DNA of 64,000 bases from assembly GCA_027886185.1 (NCBI GenBank), contig WOAB01000833.1, positions 208,501-272,500 on the forward strand, given 5' to 3'. This stretch comes from Rheum nobile (Eukaryota; Streptophyta; Magnoliopsida; Caryophyllales; Polygonaceae). Below the pieces are notes generated by a model. It did not search any database, was not told where the DNA came from, and saw only the letters and a program-made list of their open reading frames with translations. The position numbers and the translations under genes are program-made. Positions 31,735 to 42,541 of the stretch are shown here, in pieces; within the stretch, counting starts at the first letter, position 1, and each line of letters begins with the position of its first letter.

Positions 31735-32586
31735 TGTTGAGTTATGCAATTTCCTAAGTTTAAATTCTAGGAGTTACATTCTATCGTAGACTAGAGCTAT
31801 CCATTTGGTCCCACCTAGCCTAGTAGCTTCATCCTTGGTGCAAGATGGCATGGAGTCATGGCTTGAGCCCTTGTGCTGGATGCTGTCTCGGAGAGGTGTG
31901 GGCCTAAGGGCCCATGATGGTTGCCTGAGGCCTTGCTTGATCTCTTCACTCTTCTGCTGGATGTTGGGCCATAAATAACTTACTGGGCTCATCTTCTGGG
32001 CCTGTCCTTATCGGCTGCTGTATGGTCCATATTCCTTTGAATTCCTACTGTTGCACTTCTGTACTTCCCTTGAGTGACTTGGACTTCAAAATGCCTTGTT
32101 TCGCTTAATGAGGTCCGAAGTATATATGGTGAAGAAACCCTAAGGAAGATTTAGACTACACTGTTCCACCGCTCTTCATCTTCTTCTCCAGAGAGCTCTG
32201 CTAGGGTTTCTTCCCTGTTTGCTCTGCTCATGGCGATTCCGATAGAGGTTGAGTGAAGAATCTCGAAGTGACGAAGCCGGAGAACTTGCTATCAACTCTG
32301 AATGCCAAGCTTGGGCTTTGTAGTTGCAGAAAGAGGGAGTCGCTTCTCCTTTTACAGTTGTTCTCCGTTTTCTTTGTTATTGTGGTAGCTCTAGTCTAAG
32401 AACACAATTGCCCTTGTATTTTCTTGTTACTTAGTGGATTGGACCATCATCTTGAGGTCCCGAGGAGTAGGCTTTGTCCGAACCTCGTAAAATCGTTGTG
32501 TTCTTTGCTTGCTTATTTTCTGTTGATCTGTGCATGCTTTGAATTTCTGCTTCTAGCTGCCTTCGATCCAAATAACTATCGCTTCA
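31735..32586 (+). repeat. 3' LTR of the copia element
   Basis: 852 bp, same ends as the 5' LTR. Followed by GTACT, the second copy of the target site. Confidence 0.95.
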
Positions 32587-32980
32587 GTACTAGCTTGGGA
32601 AGTCCGGATAACCCGTCCTATTATCCTGAATTCGATCATTTATATATAAAATTGGAATATATAATATTATTTTCATTAATAAATTTATATATACTTTCTT
32701 ATATCAATGAGCAATAAAAAACAAGGTTAGACTTTGATATTAATGCTTATTAGGCATTTTTCTTACAATATATTATAAAAATAGGACAAATAGATCATTA
32801 TAAACAAATTTTGCATTTTTAATAGTTAATAAAATTATCCAGTGCGACTGGCTGCTCGGATGTCCAGCTAGGCTGATTTACACACCCTTCACAATTTGTA
32901 TCAGACTGGATCTTTGATGGCCCCTAAGGCCTAAACCTTGACGGCGACGGATGAGGACTTGATGAGCATCGATCGGACCC
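32587..32980. other. AT-rich spacer, nothing recognised
   Basis: No coding sequence or structured repeat is seen. Likely flanking DNA of the copia insertion and 5' of a gypsy remnant. Confidence 0.4.
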
Positions 32981-33522
32981 GTGACCCGGGCCCGCACTCG
33001 CGCCATAACTCAAGCCATCCAATACATTGTCACCCGTACTCATGCTAGTATTGGCTCAAGCCGCGAGTTCCCCACCTTGGTCACCATCGAGGTGCAGCCA
33101 AGCAACGCATCCCAAGCAAGCCCTATAGCTCGCCCCAATAGCGCGCCCTCGGGTGTCACGTGCTTATCACATTCCCTTTATTTGTTATTGTCTTGTTTTG
33201 GGAGTGTTGACCACTTGTAGTGGACCAAGCTCATTAACTCTTAGGCACATGGCCATATGTTTGTAAGACTATTTAAGTACCATTATGTGCTACTTTGCAA
33301 TGTTAGGTTTAGTTGAGGTTTATTGTGTGGAGTAGAGGTCATCCTCCTCCCATAAACCCCTACACCTCAAGCTCTAGGGTTTGGGTTCTCTTGCTCCCAT
33401 CAATCTCTCTCATTCCATCAATCTCTATCTCACACTCCATAGGCCTCATACCCTCATCGCTCCCTTAGCTTATGCCCCCCGTGTCTGAGCCCACGCGCCG
33501 CCACGCTCTAGTGAAGCACCAC
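32981..33522 (+). repeat. Gypsy 3' remnant: pol tail and partial LTR
   Basis: The frame from 32981 encodes MTRARTRAITQAIQYIVTRT, matching the pol tail motif (G-P-M-T-R-x-x-A-K-A-I) that lies within LTRs of elements A, B and H. Downstream, GACTATTTAAGTACC (about 33266) is a TATA-like box, and CTCTAGGGTTTGGG with CT-rich leader sequence follows, as in an LTR. It is truncated on the right at 33523 by a CACTA left end. No edges can be fixed. Confidence 0.5.
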
Positions 33523-33879
33523 CACTAGTACAAATTGTGCTTGGTATAGCGTTTTTTTTCTACTATGGATAGCGCTTTTCGAAGCGCTATCTAAGTGATT
33601 GTGTTAATAATGAATTATAGTGCTTTTTAGTGAGCGCTATAAAATTTACACGCATAGCGCTTTTTTCCAGAAAAGCGCTATGTTTATTCATTTTTCTTTT
33701 TTAAAATCTAGAAAACTTATAGCGCTTTTTTTTTAAAAGCGTTATGAGTGTTATTTCAACTTATAGCGCTTTTTTAGAAAAAGTGTTACGAGTGTTATTT
33801 CAACTTATAGCGCTTTTTTTAAAATAAAGCGCTATGAATATTTGTTTTTTTCAATTACGATTTCTAGTAATTAATTATC
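33523..33879 (+). mobile_element. CACTA element F, left end with subterminal repeats
   Basis: Starts CACTAGTACAAATTGTGC. Subterminal repeats of the hexamer-based motif TATAGCGCTTTTT and its inverse AAAAAGCGCTAT recur at least nine times to 33850. Right after the Athila-like element (51842 onward) the sequence resumes with ATAGCACTTTATTATAAAAA, i.e. the same repeat type, so the Athila insertion split F. The right terminal repeat is not found. The FNR fragment at 52130-53665 would lie inside F. Confidence 0.75.
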
Positions 33880-33884
33880 ATAGC

Positions 33885-35183
33885 TGATCAGCGCTACTTT
33901 GTAGTGCATATCTAGGAGTTGTTACCGGTGTTTTGGGTATCATTTGGAGATGTTTAGAGCGTTATTGTAGAGTTTGGAGTTGAGAAGTAAAAGTGTATAG
34001 ATGGTGGTTTGGAGGAGCTTAAAAGAAGACATTAAGAAGATGAGAAGAAAACCACTTGAGAAGACCGAAGAGAGGATGAAGTTCAGAAGAGGAGCCACAA
34101 CGACAAAACCGCAATCGTGGACGAGCAAGCCTTGGTCGCGGAAAAGTCGAGAGCGCGAGAGGAGAAAAAGGAATTTTCCGCGGTCGCGGAATCTGTAGCC
34201 GCGATCGCAGAAATATGCATCAGGCGCGCGGCGGGAGTTTCGTCCGAAGTTTACTTTATTTTATTTTCCTTTTCTTTTAGTTTCTTTATTTCATTTACAT
34301 TATTTTATTTCCTTTTAAGACTAGTTTTGTTATCTTTTTAGCTTTAGGTTTAGCTAGGTTTTCTATTTAACCTAGTTTCCCTATCATAGTTTTTATCATC
34401 GTTCAGCATTCAGTTTGAGATTCAGTTTTCCATGAAGTATTGTTTTTCCTTTGAGTTATGAAGAACTAAGCACCCTTTGCTTAGTCCGACAATTGAAGCC
34501 TTCATTTGATTCATGATTGTGAGGTTATAACTCTATTTCCTATTCCTTTGGATTATATCTTTTCTCTTGAGCTTATTCCTATTGATTATTATGGATTTCG
34601 CTTGTTGGACGCAACTAGTTGTTATTGGTAATTTTCTATTGCTAGGGTTTGGAAATTTCGGGTTGAGATTCCTTATCTTGTGTAGCATCCATGATATTCT
34701 AGGACTGGTAGGACTAGTTTATTATGAAAGAGAATTGATTATGTGCTAAATGCTGCGAAAAATCGGTGTTGTATGTATCCTGGTTAATTTCTATGCTCTA
34801 TGCTGCTGTTGTTCTAAATCTTGATAGTTTCTCGTGCGTTCAATAGTAAGGGTTACCTGGACTAGTATGACTGATAACTATTTCAGAATAGGGATATGAA
34901 TAATCAAAGGAAGGAATATAAATAATCTAGGACCAATCAATCATATGAATGGTGGATATTTGTTTGGCTAAGTGTTTTTCGCCAATTGATTACAACCTTT
35001 ATTTTAGTTTATTTTGTTTATTGCAAACCAACCAACAAAACCCCCCTTTGTTACTTTGGCATATTAATTCGCATAAAGAAAGATAACTCCTCCCTGTGGG
35101 ATTCGACCCTTGCTTGCCTTTCCTACTTGTTTAGGTTTGTTTAGGATTCTTTTGATTAGGCACCACGACTTTAGCCTCTATCA
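33885..35183 (+). repeat. 5' LTR of the Athila-like element
   Basis: 1299 bp, TGATCAGCGC...CTCTATCA. Contains GC palindromes near 34107-34215 (for example TTCCGCGGTCGCGGAA at 34173), then a T-rich stretch with TTTTCTATTTAACC (possible TATA region near 34360). Ends with ACTCCTCCCTGTGGGATTCG and a short U5. Confidence 0.95.
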
Positions 35184-35186
35184 AAT

Positions 35187-35204
35187 TGGCGCCGTTGCCG
35201 GGGA
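35187..35204 (+). other. Primer-binding site, tRNA-Asp type
   Basis: TGGCGCCGTTGCCGGGGA, exact complement of the plant tRNA-Asp 3' end including CCA, three bases after the LTR. Typical for Athila/Tat-type plant elements. Confidence 0.93.
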
Positions 35205-35387
35205 GGCAAGTTTTGATTTTTCTTTGTGTGTGTTTGTGTGTCTGTTTTTGTGTGGACCTATCTTATGGTCCACACCCGTGCTACTGACTCTCCACTTCTA
35301 GCTTGTGATACAAAAATTGAGAAGACCATTTCCAGGAACCGCAAGATAAGCAGAGCTTTGTGTTTTGACAACCCTTGTTTTGAGATG

Positions 35388-35795
35388 CACTAGTAGAAAA
35401 GTGGGCTTTGGCTACGGTACGTTTACAACGGTTCCGCGTTATTTCGTGGTAAACTTACATAATTGGATTTTTTACCACCAGAAACCGAGGTAAAAGATAC
35501 TGTTATATTACCACGGTCCCGTGTTATTTCGTGGTAATTTTACATTTTTGGAGTTTTTACCACGGTTTTATATAAACCGTGGTAATTATGTCATTCCATT
35601 ACCACGGTTAAGTCAATAACCGGTGTAATACGGCATACTAATTTACCACGACAACCATTATACCACGGTTCTTAACATAACCGAAGTAAACGTGCATCAT
35701 GTTTTACTACGGTTCCTATTAACATACTTGTTTAATTACCACGGTTCCTTCACAACCGTGGTAATATTGTAATTCATTTACCACGGTTCCAGTTC
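35388..35795. repeat. Left subterminal repeats of the CACTA element
   Basis: About twelve copies of ACCACGGTT or its inverse AACCGTGGT, often paired about 60 bases apart, from 35440 to 35790. Such arrays are binding sites for the CACTA DNA-binding protein (TNPA) in characterised elements. Confidence 0.85.
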
Positions 35796-36079
35796 AGCCC
35801 TAGCTCGATCTTCTCCTTCGATAAAAAGGTGTATTGTGGTTGCGCTCCCAAATCGACCACCAACCCCTCGCCGTTCCCAAATTTCTCCTTCGTTCTTCGA
35901 CCACCAGCCCCTCTCATCGGTTTTTGCTTGTCTCTGATAGGTTTAGCAAGTTTGATTATGCCAAAAGTATTGGCAGAATTTTCAAAAATTACAGTTGGAT
36001 CAACTCTAATTACTGAACCTGGAAATCCAGGTACGTGGCTTTTTGGGGGAAGCAACAACTAGAGGCTACCCCGAAGGGA

Positions 36080-36642
36080 ATGAACCTAGTGATCGTTCCT
36101 GTTGGTGTTCCAAGGAAGCCTGGGATGACGATGGACGATTTGTTCAAGATAAGGGATTGTTAGGACACTTTTGTGGTATGTTAGCCATGTGTGTGATGCT
36201 TTTGCTTTCGCCCGCAACATCTCTTTGGTTATTTCTACAAGTTTGTTTGTTTTCCCTTCCTATATATATGCTTTACAGAATTCTCATTGTCTAGTGTTCA
36301 AATTGTGTGTAGACCCACAAGAACATAGTTTGATGTCTTAGATCTACATAAATCAGTACATAGAATCTATCAAAAAAGTGATTGATATTTACTTATTTAG
36401 TCCATACAATGTTGATTGCCACTTACGCTCTAATTAGGGTGAGAGCGTGCTGTAATTGTTCTACTCTTATAAGATACTGAAACCCTGAGGGAGCATTTTT
36501 CTCCTCATATTTGATCCTTCTGTTTGCTTCTAGTTCTATGTATCTTTTACAGGCTGAGAATTTGGGTCTTGATCCAACCAATGTCGATGTCCCAGCTGTA
36601 GGAGGTCATGCTGGGGTCACAATTTTACCTTTGCTCTCTCAG
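36080..36642 (+). pseudogene. Captured malate dehydrogenase fragment
   Basis: Two blocks are clear. 36080-36163 encodes MNLVIVPVGVPRKPGMTMDD followed by LFKIRDC and a stop; this is the NAD-binding region of plant organellar malate dehydrogenases (D-x-V-x-I-P-A-G-V-P-R-K-P-G-M-T-R-D-D-L-F). 36553-36642, bounded by AG and GT, encodes LGLDPTNVDVPAVGGHAGVT and ILPLLSQ, an exact family signature (substrate-binding loop). The 390 bases between are intron-like. Substitutions (A to V in IPAGVP, R to M) and the early stop show decay. Exon boundaries are kept, so capture was from genomic DNA. Identification rests on wording well known for mitochondrial/peroxisomal MDH. No function as enzyme is possible. 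Confidence 0.85.
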
Positions 36643-38084
36643 GTCTGAATTCAAAGTTCTGTACTTTTTGTGATACATGTCAAACCTTCTTGCTCATTTA
36701 CTACTGAATAGATCAATTACTTGATATTGTTTTGTTTGGTTTTTCTTCCTATTATGTGATCTATATCTACTGGTATTGTTTGAGAAGATTGTATCATGTC
36801 ATCCTTCATCAGGTAAGCTATAGATATATAGGAATAAGATTCAATTAGAACCTTCATGCTTTTTCTACTTCAGTTTGCTTTTTATTTAGATTTTTTATAT
36901 ATGATGGTGAGTTTAAACTGCTGGAGCTGCAGCATACTCTGTTGAAAATCGAATTTGGCAGCTTGGTTCATAGTTCCCTCTGCTGAAAATCGTAAATTTT
37001 AACCGCTTTTCTTTCGATTTGAGCTTCCAATTTTTCAATTCTCAGCTATCCAAGTGAAACCCTAATATTTATGTGATTTGTTAATTGTTACCCCAATTGA
37101 GAGGTTCATGTGTACTGTTGGTGTAGCTCATTCATTCGGGATAATAATAATGTGTTGTAGAGCTTCAATTGTCAGTTCAGCTTCAGTTGTACAGTAACTG
37201 GATTTGTTAATTTTTTCTTTGTTTGGATGAGATTTGTTCTTACTGCTCTTTGATTTGCGTTGATATAGGCTTGAACTTTTATCGTTTGCAATGATGCCTG
37301 TGAGGCTGAAAAGGAGACACAAGAACCAACTCTCTAAATCAATTCCAGTGAGAAGACTGTCTTCTCACTCCACAAGTTTGGGTTAGTCTGAACTTTAAAG
37401 TTTGGATCAACATACCAGAAACTTGAGATTATCTTTGCATTGAGCAAGCACATACCAGAAACTTGAGATTATCTTTGCATTGAGCAAGCACATTGTGCGG
37501 TAATCTTCCAGTTGAGTTCTCGAAGGAGGTGTTCTTTCTACTCTCTTCCTTATTTTTTCTTTTTTAAGATATTTGTTTTTATTGTGAGGTCTGCTGAGTT
37601 ATTTTTTCAGCTTATCTTCAACTTGCTATTTGTGATCAGTAGCACGTAACTGCTCAAATTACTTTGCTTCAGATTAGATCACTGTTCACTTTGCTTTTCT
37701 GATTGATTAATTGGAGTAATTGAATGATCTAGGGAGCTTGTTCACTATTTGAACTAAACCCATCAGAATAACCATTTTTGTCTTCTTTTTTAAAGAAGAT
37801 ATCAACCAAGTGTTTTGGCACAAATCATGTATGGAGTATTGAATTGGCAGCTTCCAATTATATATTTTGCTGATTATAGTTCTCTTGTCTCCGTAAATAT
37901 TATCTTCAGTTAGTATCATACAGTTGAATGAGTAAATCTTGTTAACTGTCATAACAACTAATTTCTTGGATGTGCGGGGATCTTAAGACTTCTTTCAACA
38001 TGATTGTTTATGCTCTATTCTTTGTATATCAGTAATTGAATGATCTAGGGAAAATTAAAACATATATACATATACTACAGAGAG
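36643..38084. other. CACTA interior without recognised gene, with a 40-bp tandem duplication
   Basis: No coding frame is supported. CATACCAGAAACTTGAGATT and the 20 bases after it occur twice in tandem at 37411-37450 and 37451-37490. AT-rich, intron-like composition. AATTGAATGATCTAGGGA occurs twice (about 37718 and 38035), another short direct repeat. Confidence 0.6.
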
Positions 38085-38480
38085 ATGGGGTCAAGTATAT
38101 CATCTATGCTTGGCGCTTCGGCGACGTCCGGTGTCGAATCCGACTCTTCGAAGAAGTTTTTAGTGAAGAAGTTCAATTCTGCCGATGGATGGCAGGTCCA
38201 TTTCAAAACCGTCAAAGATTTCAACCAACTTGTACCTCTCTCTTTCCCCTCAGTATCAGAAATTTCTCTGTCTGTGAATTCCGCTCATGGAATTGGTCCA
38301 TTTTTAAAACGAGATTTCTCTAACTTGCTTTATTTCTCTGGTTGATTTTATAGATGGTGGCGTATTTCACTGCTTCCTGGTCTGGTTCTTGCAAGCCCAT
38401 GGAGCCGGCAGTTAACGCCATGGCTTCTAACTTCTCCGATGTCCAATTTGCCAAGATCAATGTGGATAAGTTGCCGGCCT
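38085..38480 (+). pseudogene. Captured thioredoxin h fragment with altered active site
   Basis: Exon 1 (38085-38231) begins MGSSISSMLGASATSG, like the N-terminal extension of h2-type thioredoxins (Met-Gly start that can be acylated), and ends with KTVKDFNQL before a GT donor. After a 122-bp intron, exon 2 (38354 to about 38480) encodes MVAYFTASWSGSCKPMEPAV and NAMASNFSDVQFAKINVDKLP. The active site is W-S-G-S-C-K where thioredoxins have W-C-G-P-C-K: the first, attacking cysteine is Ser and the Pro is Ser. Sequence after DKLP is replaced by a CT microsatellite, so the second half of the fold is missing. A truncated, redox-dead copy. Confidence 0.88.
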
Positions 38481-38487
38481 GTTCGTC

Positions 38488-38490
<3 letters not shown>

Positions 38491-38537
<47 letters not shown>
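38491..38537 (+). repeat. CT dinucleotide microsatellite
   Basis: About 23 CT units, interrupted at its end by TTTCCTCTCTTTCC. It replaces the thioredoxin third exon region. Confidence 0.9.
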
Positions 38538-38542
<5 letters not shown>

Positions 38543-38571
38543 TCTCTTTCCTTACTTAAATTGATAGTGTA

Positions 38572-39435
38572 ATTAGTTAGGTTTTACAAATTTTTTACTT
38601 GCTTTTAGGTTGTTTTTTTATGTGACATCTTTTCCCTCATGTTTCGAAGAAGTACAAATTTGGTGAATTTGATGCATATCCAGAATTCGGTATTCATGAT
38701 TGTTTCAGCTGATTTCTTGAATTGGTAGCTTCCAATTAAAGATTAAGGTTCATTTTCAATTCCTTTGTTACTCATCATTGTGTGTATGTTGAATTTTGTA
38801 TGTAAGATTATGAATTGGTTTAGAGAGGTTAATTTGGTAAGTCTTTCTTATGCAGTTATGTAAAAAAATGGAGCTGGTCAAGTGGATCTCCTTATTTGAA
38901 TGCAAATATTCCCCTAGAGGTCAGTGGAACTTATTTAGCTTGTCAATTAAGCATTACGACAATTACTGCGCTACACAATTACTGAGTTGTGTTTATATCT
39001 GGTTGCCAAGATGGAGAAGACAAAAGTCCCTCTTGCAGTAGATTTGTAGGTTAATAAACACCAAGATGGATCAATCAAACTAAATCGACTTTATTTCAAT
39101 CAAGCTTACAGTTTTGCCAACTTGAAGTCTAAAACACTGGGGATCTTGGTTTATAACTTGCAAATAGAACCTGCAAAATTGCTAGAAGTCTTAGGTTTCC
39201 TCTTCACCACATTAAAGTTATTATTACCATTTTTACTGTGCTAGTATTGCGTGTGTTACTACTGGTTTACTGTGCAATCTTTAGTTTTATATTGGGATGA
39301 TCATGTATATGGTTATCTGTATTTATTTTCTCAAGTACAATGTATTATATTAGCATTTTGTAATGAATGATATATCACTTCTTTCATTTGAATTTGTTCT
39401 ATGCCTGATATATTTAAGGATCGTTTGCTTTCTAG
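38572..39435. other. CACTA interior without recognised gene
   Basis: AT-rich, intron-like sequence; no supported coding frame. The thioredoxin homology has ended and the Ulp1 exon has not begun. Confidence 0.5.
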
Positions 39436-39704
39436 TGCCCTAAGCAGACCAATAATATAGATTGTGGATATTATGTTCTTCGATTTATACATGAGATCAT
39501 CAGTAAAGGACAATACTTCATCCCTGAAAAGGTATATCTAATTCTTAATAAGTAATTACATATTGATTTTTTAAATCATTTCTAATCTAAGTTTATATAT
39601 GACAGTACTATCCAGAGTTCGGTTAGTCCATACCATATTCAGAGGACAAGATAGATGAGATTCGAGATCAATGGGCAACGTTTGTGCAGAGCTTTATAGA
39701 TTAG
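39436..39704 (+). pseudogene. Ulp1-like cysteine protease, C-terminal exons
   Basis: Exon 39436-39531 (preceded by AG, followed by GT) encodes CPKQTNNIDCGYYVLRFIHE, the catalytic Gln and Cys region of Ulp1/SENP-type SUMO proteases as found in plant mobile-element proteins. The next exon, 39606-39704, encodes YYPEFG, a premature TAG, then SEDKIDEIRDQWATFVQSFI and a stop, the usual C-terminus. The catalytic His and Asp exons are missing. Ulp1 domains occur both in autonomous plant CACTA/MULE elements and as captured genes, so it may be an original element component or a capture. Confidence 0.78.
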
Positions 39705-39935
39705 TTAATTAGTACGTATAACATTTGTCAGTATTTCATACTTCTTTCTAATTTGCAACATTTTGCACTTAACTTAATAGAATGACTAGCTAGGTTTCCA
39801 AATTATGAGACTTCCACCATTTGAATTTATGGCAATACAATGATGTATGATATTTTAACATTATTTCCAAATGATGTATGATAATTGATGATTGTGTATG
39901 GTATATAATATAAAATTAAGTATTAAAATGCCCCA

Positions 39936-40222
39936 TTTACCACGGTCCAAGAACCGTGATACATGTGATTGTGGTAAACATGTTTACCACGGTTGCAGAT
40001 TTACCATGGTTGATGAACCGTGGTAAATGAGAAACCGTGGTAAAGAAGCCATGTTTACCACAGTTGAAGATTTACCACTGTTTGTGAACCGTGGTAAATA
40101 AGACAACCGTGGTAAATCTGCAACTGTGGTAAACATGTTTACCACGGCCAAGTTTACCACGGTTATACAAGCATGATAACCTTTGCCAAATAACCGTGGT
40201 AAAAAGCCTTTTTCTACTAGTG
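39936..40222. repeat. Right subterminal repeats of the CACTA element
   Basis: At least a dozen copies of TTTACCACGGTT or AACCGTGGTAAA in both orientations, some slightly diverged (TTTACCACTG, TTTACCATGG), ending in TTTTCTACTAGTG. Mirrors the left end. Confidence 0.9.
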
Positions 40223-40476
40223 ATGGTTGAGGAACAACCGACGTTGAGGCAATTGACTGCCCCAAATCTGCAGCAGCAACCGCTGGTTGTGCAGTTCCCG
40301 GAGCTAGCGGATGGCGTGAACTTTGAGCTCAAATCTGGGTTGATCCACTTACTCCCCCACTTTCATGGGATGAGTGGAGAAGACCCCAAAAAGCATCTGT
40401 CTGAGTTCCATTCTGTCTACACCAGCATGAAGTCACGAAATGTCACGGAGGACCAAATCAAACTGAGGGCCTTTCC

Positions 40477-41493
40477 TGATGTGACCCTGCCACATCAAGG
40501 CCAAGACACCGAGGACAACCAAGGCGCCGTCGAGGACGTGGATGCCGAGGAGCTCTCCATGGGCACTATGGAGGACCCGGAGCTGGATCAAAGCACGGAG
40601 CATGTGGTGGACACACTTGGAGTTGGAGATGGCCAAGACATGTATGGGAGAGACAAAGCCAAGCCAAAGCAAGGCATTTGCCAAGACAAGGCCAAGTCGC
40701 CGGCCGCGCCGGGCACAAGTGTCTCCAAGGCCAACACTCAAGATGACAAGGCAATTCCCGGCGCCATCACAAGGTCTAGAGCTAGGGAGCTTCTCCAAGA
40801 TCTCCACAAGGGTCTGGCATGCCAAGCCACCCTAAGCCACGTCGGGCCTGCCCTGGTGCTTTGCCTACAACAAGGCGTCGGCGAGCACGGCGCTAGCGGC
40901 AAGTAAACTTCAAAGAAGGGCGCCGAGCCACCTGGACCACTTTGATCGGCGCTCCAACCACCTTGGGCTGGATCATTTAGCCCACCATCATGGGCCCAAG
41001 CCTTGGCCGAGAGGATCTTTAATGTGCTTGATGAATTTGACATTTGAAGTTAATAAGTTACCTAAATTGGACATTTCGGTAGTAAATTTAGGGTTTAGTT
41101 TTATGCATGGCTTTTGACATTTCTCTAAGTGTTCTTGCCTTTTTTGTAAGCCTATATATAGGATCTTTGAAAGCTGAAAAGCCCACGTAAGAATACACAA
41201 AATTGCTTTGCCAAATCTCTCTTGCTTTCTCTCTAATCTCTTACGTCCAAAAACTCTAAGTGTGCCGAGTGAGTACATCTCTCACACTTCTTCTCCCCTT
41301 TCACTTCTGCAAGCATATCTTCTTCCCTCTATAAGAAGACTGTGTGTGTGCCTACTATCCCCCACAACTCCGCCGTCAGCCCACCTATGAGCCTCCGTCA
41401 CGCCGTCGTCCATCCGAAAACCCTAATTGGCGATTCCACCTCCATCGACGAGCAAAGCTTGCACCGTGGCTTCACGATCCTTTGATCTTAACA
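40477..41493 (+). repeat. 5' LTR of element H
   Basis: 1017 bp. Its first 430 bases stay open in frame with the Athila gag upstream and encode the H pol tail (EDVDAEELSMGTMEDPELDQ, then GAITRSRARELLQDL). CCTATATATAGGATC at about 41151 is a good TATA box. Confidence 0.95.
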
Positions 41494-41495
41494 TT

Positions 41496-41506
41496 TGGTA
41501 TCAGAG
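41496..41506 (+). other. Primer-binding site of element H
   Basis: TGGTATCAGAG, initiator tRNA-Met type, two bases after the LTR end. Confidence 0.9.
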
Positions 41507-42425
41507 AACGTAAGTTTTGCTCAAATTCCTCATTTAAATTCAAGGGACGAAAGTCCTACAAGTTCTTTGTTTTCGTGCCTTTGTGTTTATAGTTGTGAGT
41601 CTTGCATCCGAAAAGTGTTTTTGCTTTGTTCTTGAATTTTTTTTGTTTGCTGTTGGTATCGTTCATCTAGAATAGATCTAGGAGTCAGTTGGACCGATAG
41701 GAAGTGGACGTTTTAGGAGTTGAAGATCCACAACCTTCAAATTAGGAAATATTGTGTGCTTTGAATGCATTTAATACTTGTTTGAATTTGAAAAGTGTAA
41801 CCTTCAACCCTCTTAAAGCCCATATAGTCGTGCATTTAGTATAGGATCTTGAGTCATTTGCTTTCCTTATTTGGCACATATATAATCCGAGTTGAATTGC
41901 CCACGTTAATTGCCAAACCGGGCCTTCTTATGGAGGAACGAATCCGAAGTGTGTACGCTTTGTTACTCGAGTTGCCTTGCCTATTTCTTGTTAAGTTTTC
42001 TGCATTTCCTACGTCAAAAAAAAAATCTTAGAAAAACTCGGCTTGATATTGTACAAAAGAGCAAGCCAAGACAAGTCAAAAAAGAAGAAGAAGAAGAAGA
42101 CGTACACTTTCTTTGTGAAGCACTTGTAAGTGAAGTTGTAATTCCTTTTGCTCGAGCTAACATTAGTAAGTGGTAATAGGAGACAAGTACTTACAAGTAT
42201 TGCTTGAATTGTGAATTAACTTAAGCTTTGACAAGGATTGTGGTGCACTTTATTTTCAATTTTGTGAGTCTTTTGCATATAGGAGCCACCCTAACCCAAG
42301 AACTTGTTGGATTCCGAGTCCTAATTTAAATTAGGCAAATTTGGCAATCTTACTTGTTACGTACCTTTGTTGGAGTTTCTTTGGATTTTGTTGGCTGTCG
42401 TGTGCTTGTTTTGTGAAGGTTAGAG
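41507..42425 (+). other. Untranslated leader of element H
   Basis: No coding sequence. Contains a short GAAGAAGAAGAAGAAGA stretch near 42083. An ATG at 42426 begins MVNPKDKQAANED, but this frame closes at a TGA near 42534, and gag continues in the next frame. Confidence 0.6.
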
Positions 42426-42541
42426 ATGGTGAATCCCAAAGACAAGCAAGCCGCTAATGAGGACCCCAAGGAGGTCTCCTCAAAGCCATTCAAGCTTCTC
42501 AAGAGGAATCCGACGAGTGCGTCCGACAACACTTGAGCGCC

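Larger units (their letters stand above)
26373..32586 (+). mobile_element. Ty1/copia LTR retrotransposon, full-length but defective, 6.2 kb
   Basis: Two LTRs of 852 bp each (26373-27224 and 31735-32586), starting TGTTGAGTTATG and ending ATCGCTTCA. The tRNA-Met primer site TGGTATCAGAGC is at 27228. The domain order gag, zinc knuckle, protease, integrase, RT, RNase H defines copia. The flanks are GTACC and GTACT, a 5-bp duplication with one change. By eye the LTRs differ at about two dozen sites (roughly 3%). The polyprotein has one frameshift and at least five stops, so it cannot move on its own. RT and integrase wording resembles Tnt1-type (Tork) elements, but lineage needs an alignment. Confidence 0.95.
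35388..40222. mobile_element. CACTA transposon carrying host gene fragments (Pack-CACTA), 4.8 kb
   Basis: Ends are CACTAGTAGAAAA and its inverse TTTTCTACTAGTG, a perfect 13-base terminal inverted repeat, with the 3-bp duplication ATG (35385-35387 and 40223-40225). Both subterminal regions are packed with TTTACCACGGTT motifs in both orientations. No CACTA transposase (TNP2/TNPD) is recognisable. Inside are exon-intron fragments of malate dehydrogenase (36080-36642), thioredoxin h (38085-38480) and a Ulp1-like protease C-terminus (39436-39704), all plus strand. It is therefore a non-autonomous gene-capturing element, inserted in gag of the Athila-like element. Clear boundaries make the call secure. 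Confidence 0.95.
35205..40471 (+). pseudogene. Athila-like gag, first part, interrupted by a CACTA element
   Basis: Before the CACTA (35280-35387) the frame reads KTISRNRKISRALCFDNP; after it (40223-40471) it continues VEEQPTLRQLTAPNLQQQPL, then FHGMSGEDPKKHLSEFHSVY and RNVTEDQIKLRAF, the typical start of Athila gag. The CACTA duplicated the codon ATG, so the original frame is intact if the insert is disregarded. At 40472 gypsy H is inserted; the reading frame continues at 46952. Gag would be a capsid-type structural protein of the virus-like particle. Confidence 0.85.

Noticed and set aside
33685..33850. TATAGCGCTTTTT repeats considered as a minisatellite
   Set aside because: They start right after CACTAGTACAAATTG and alternate in orientation, which fits CACTA subterminal repeats better.
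35829..36062. 77-codon plus-strand ORF before the MDH fragment in the CACTA
   Set aside because: Contains low-complexity 5' leader-like sequence; no link in frame to the MDH exon and no family wording.
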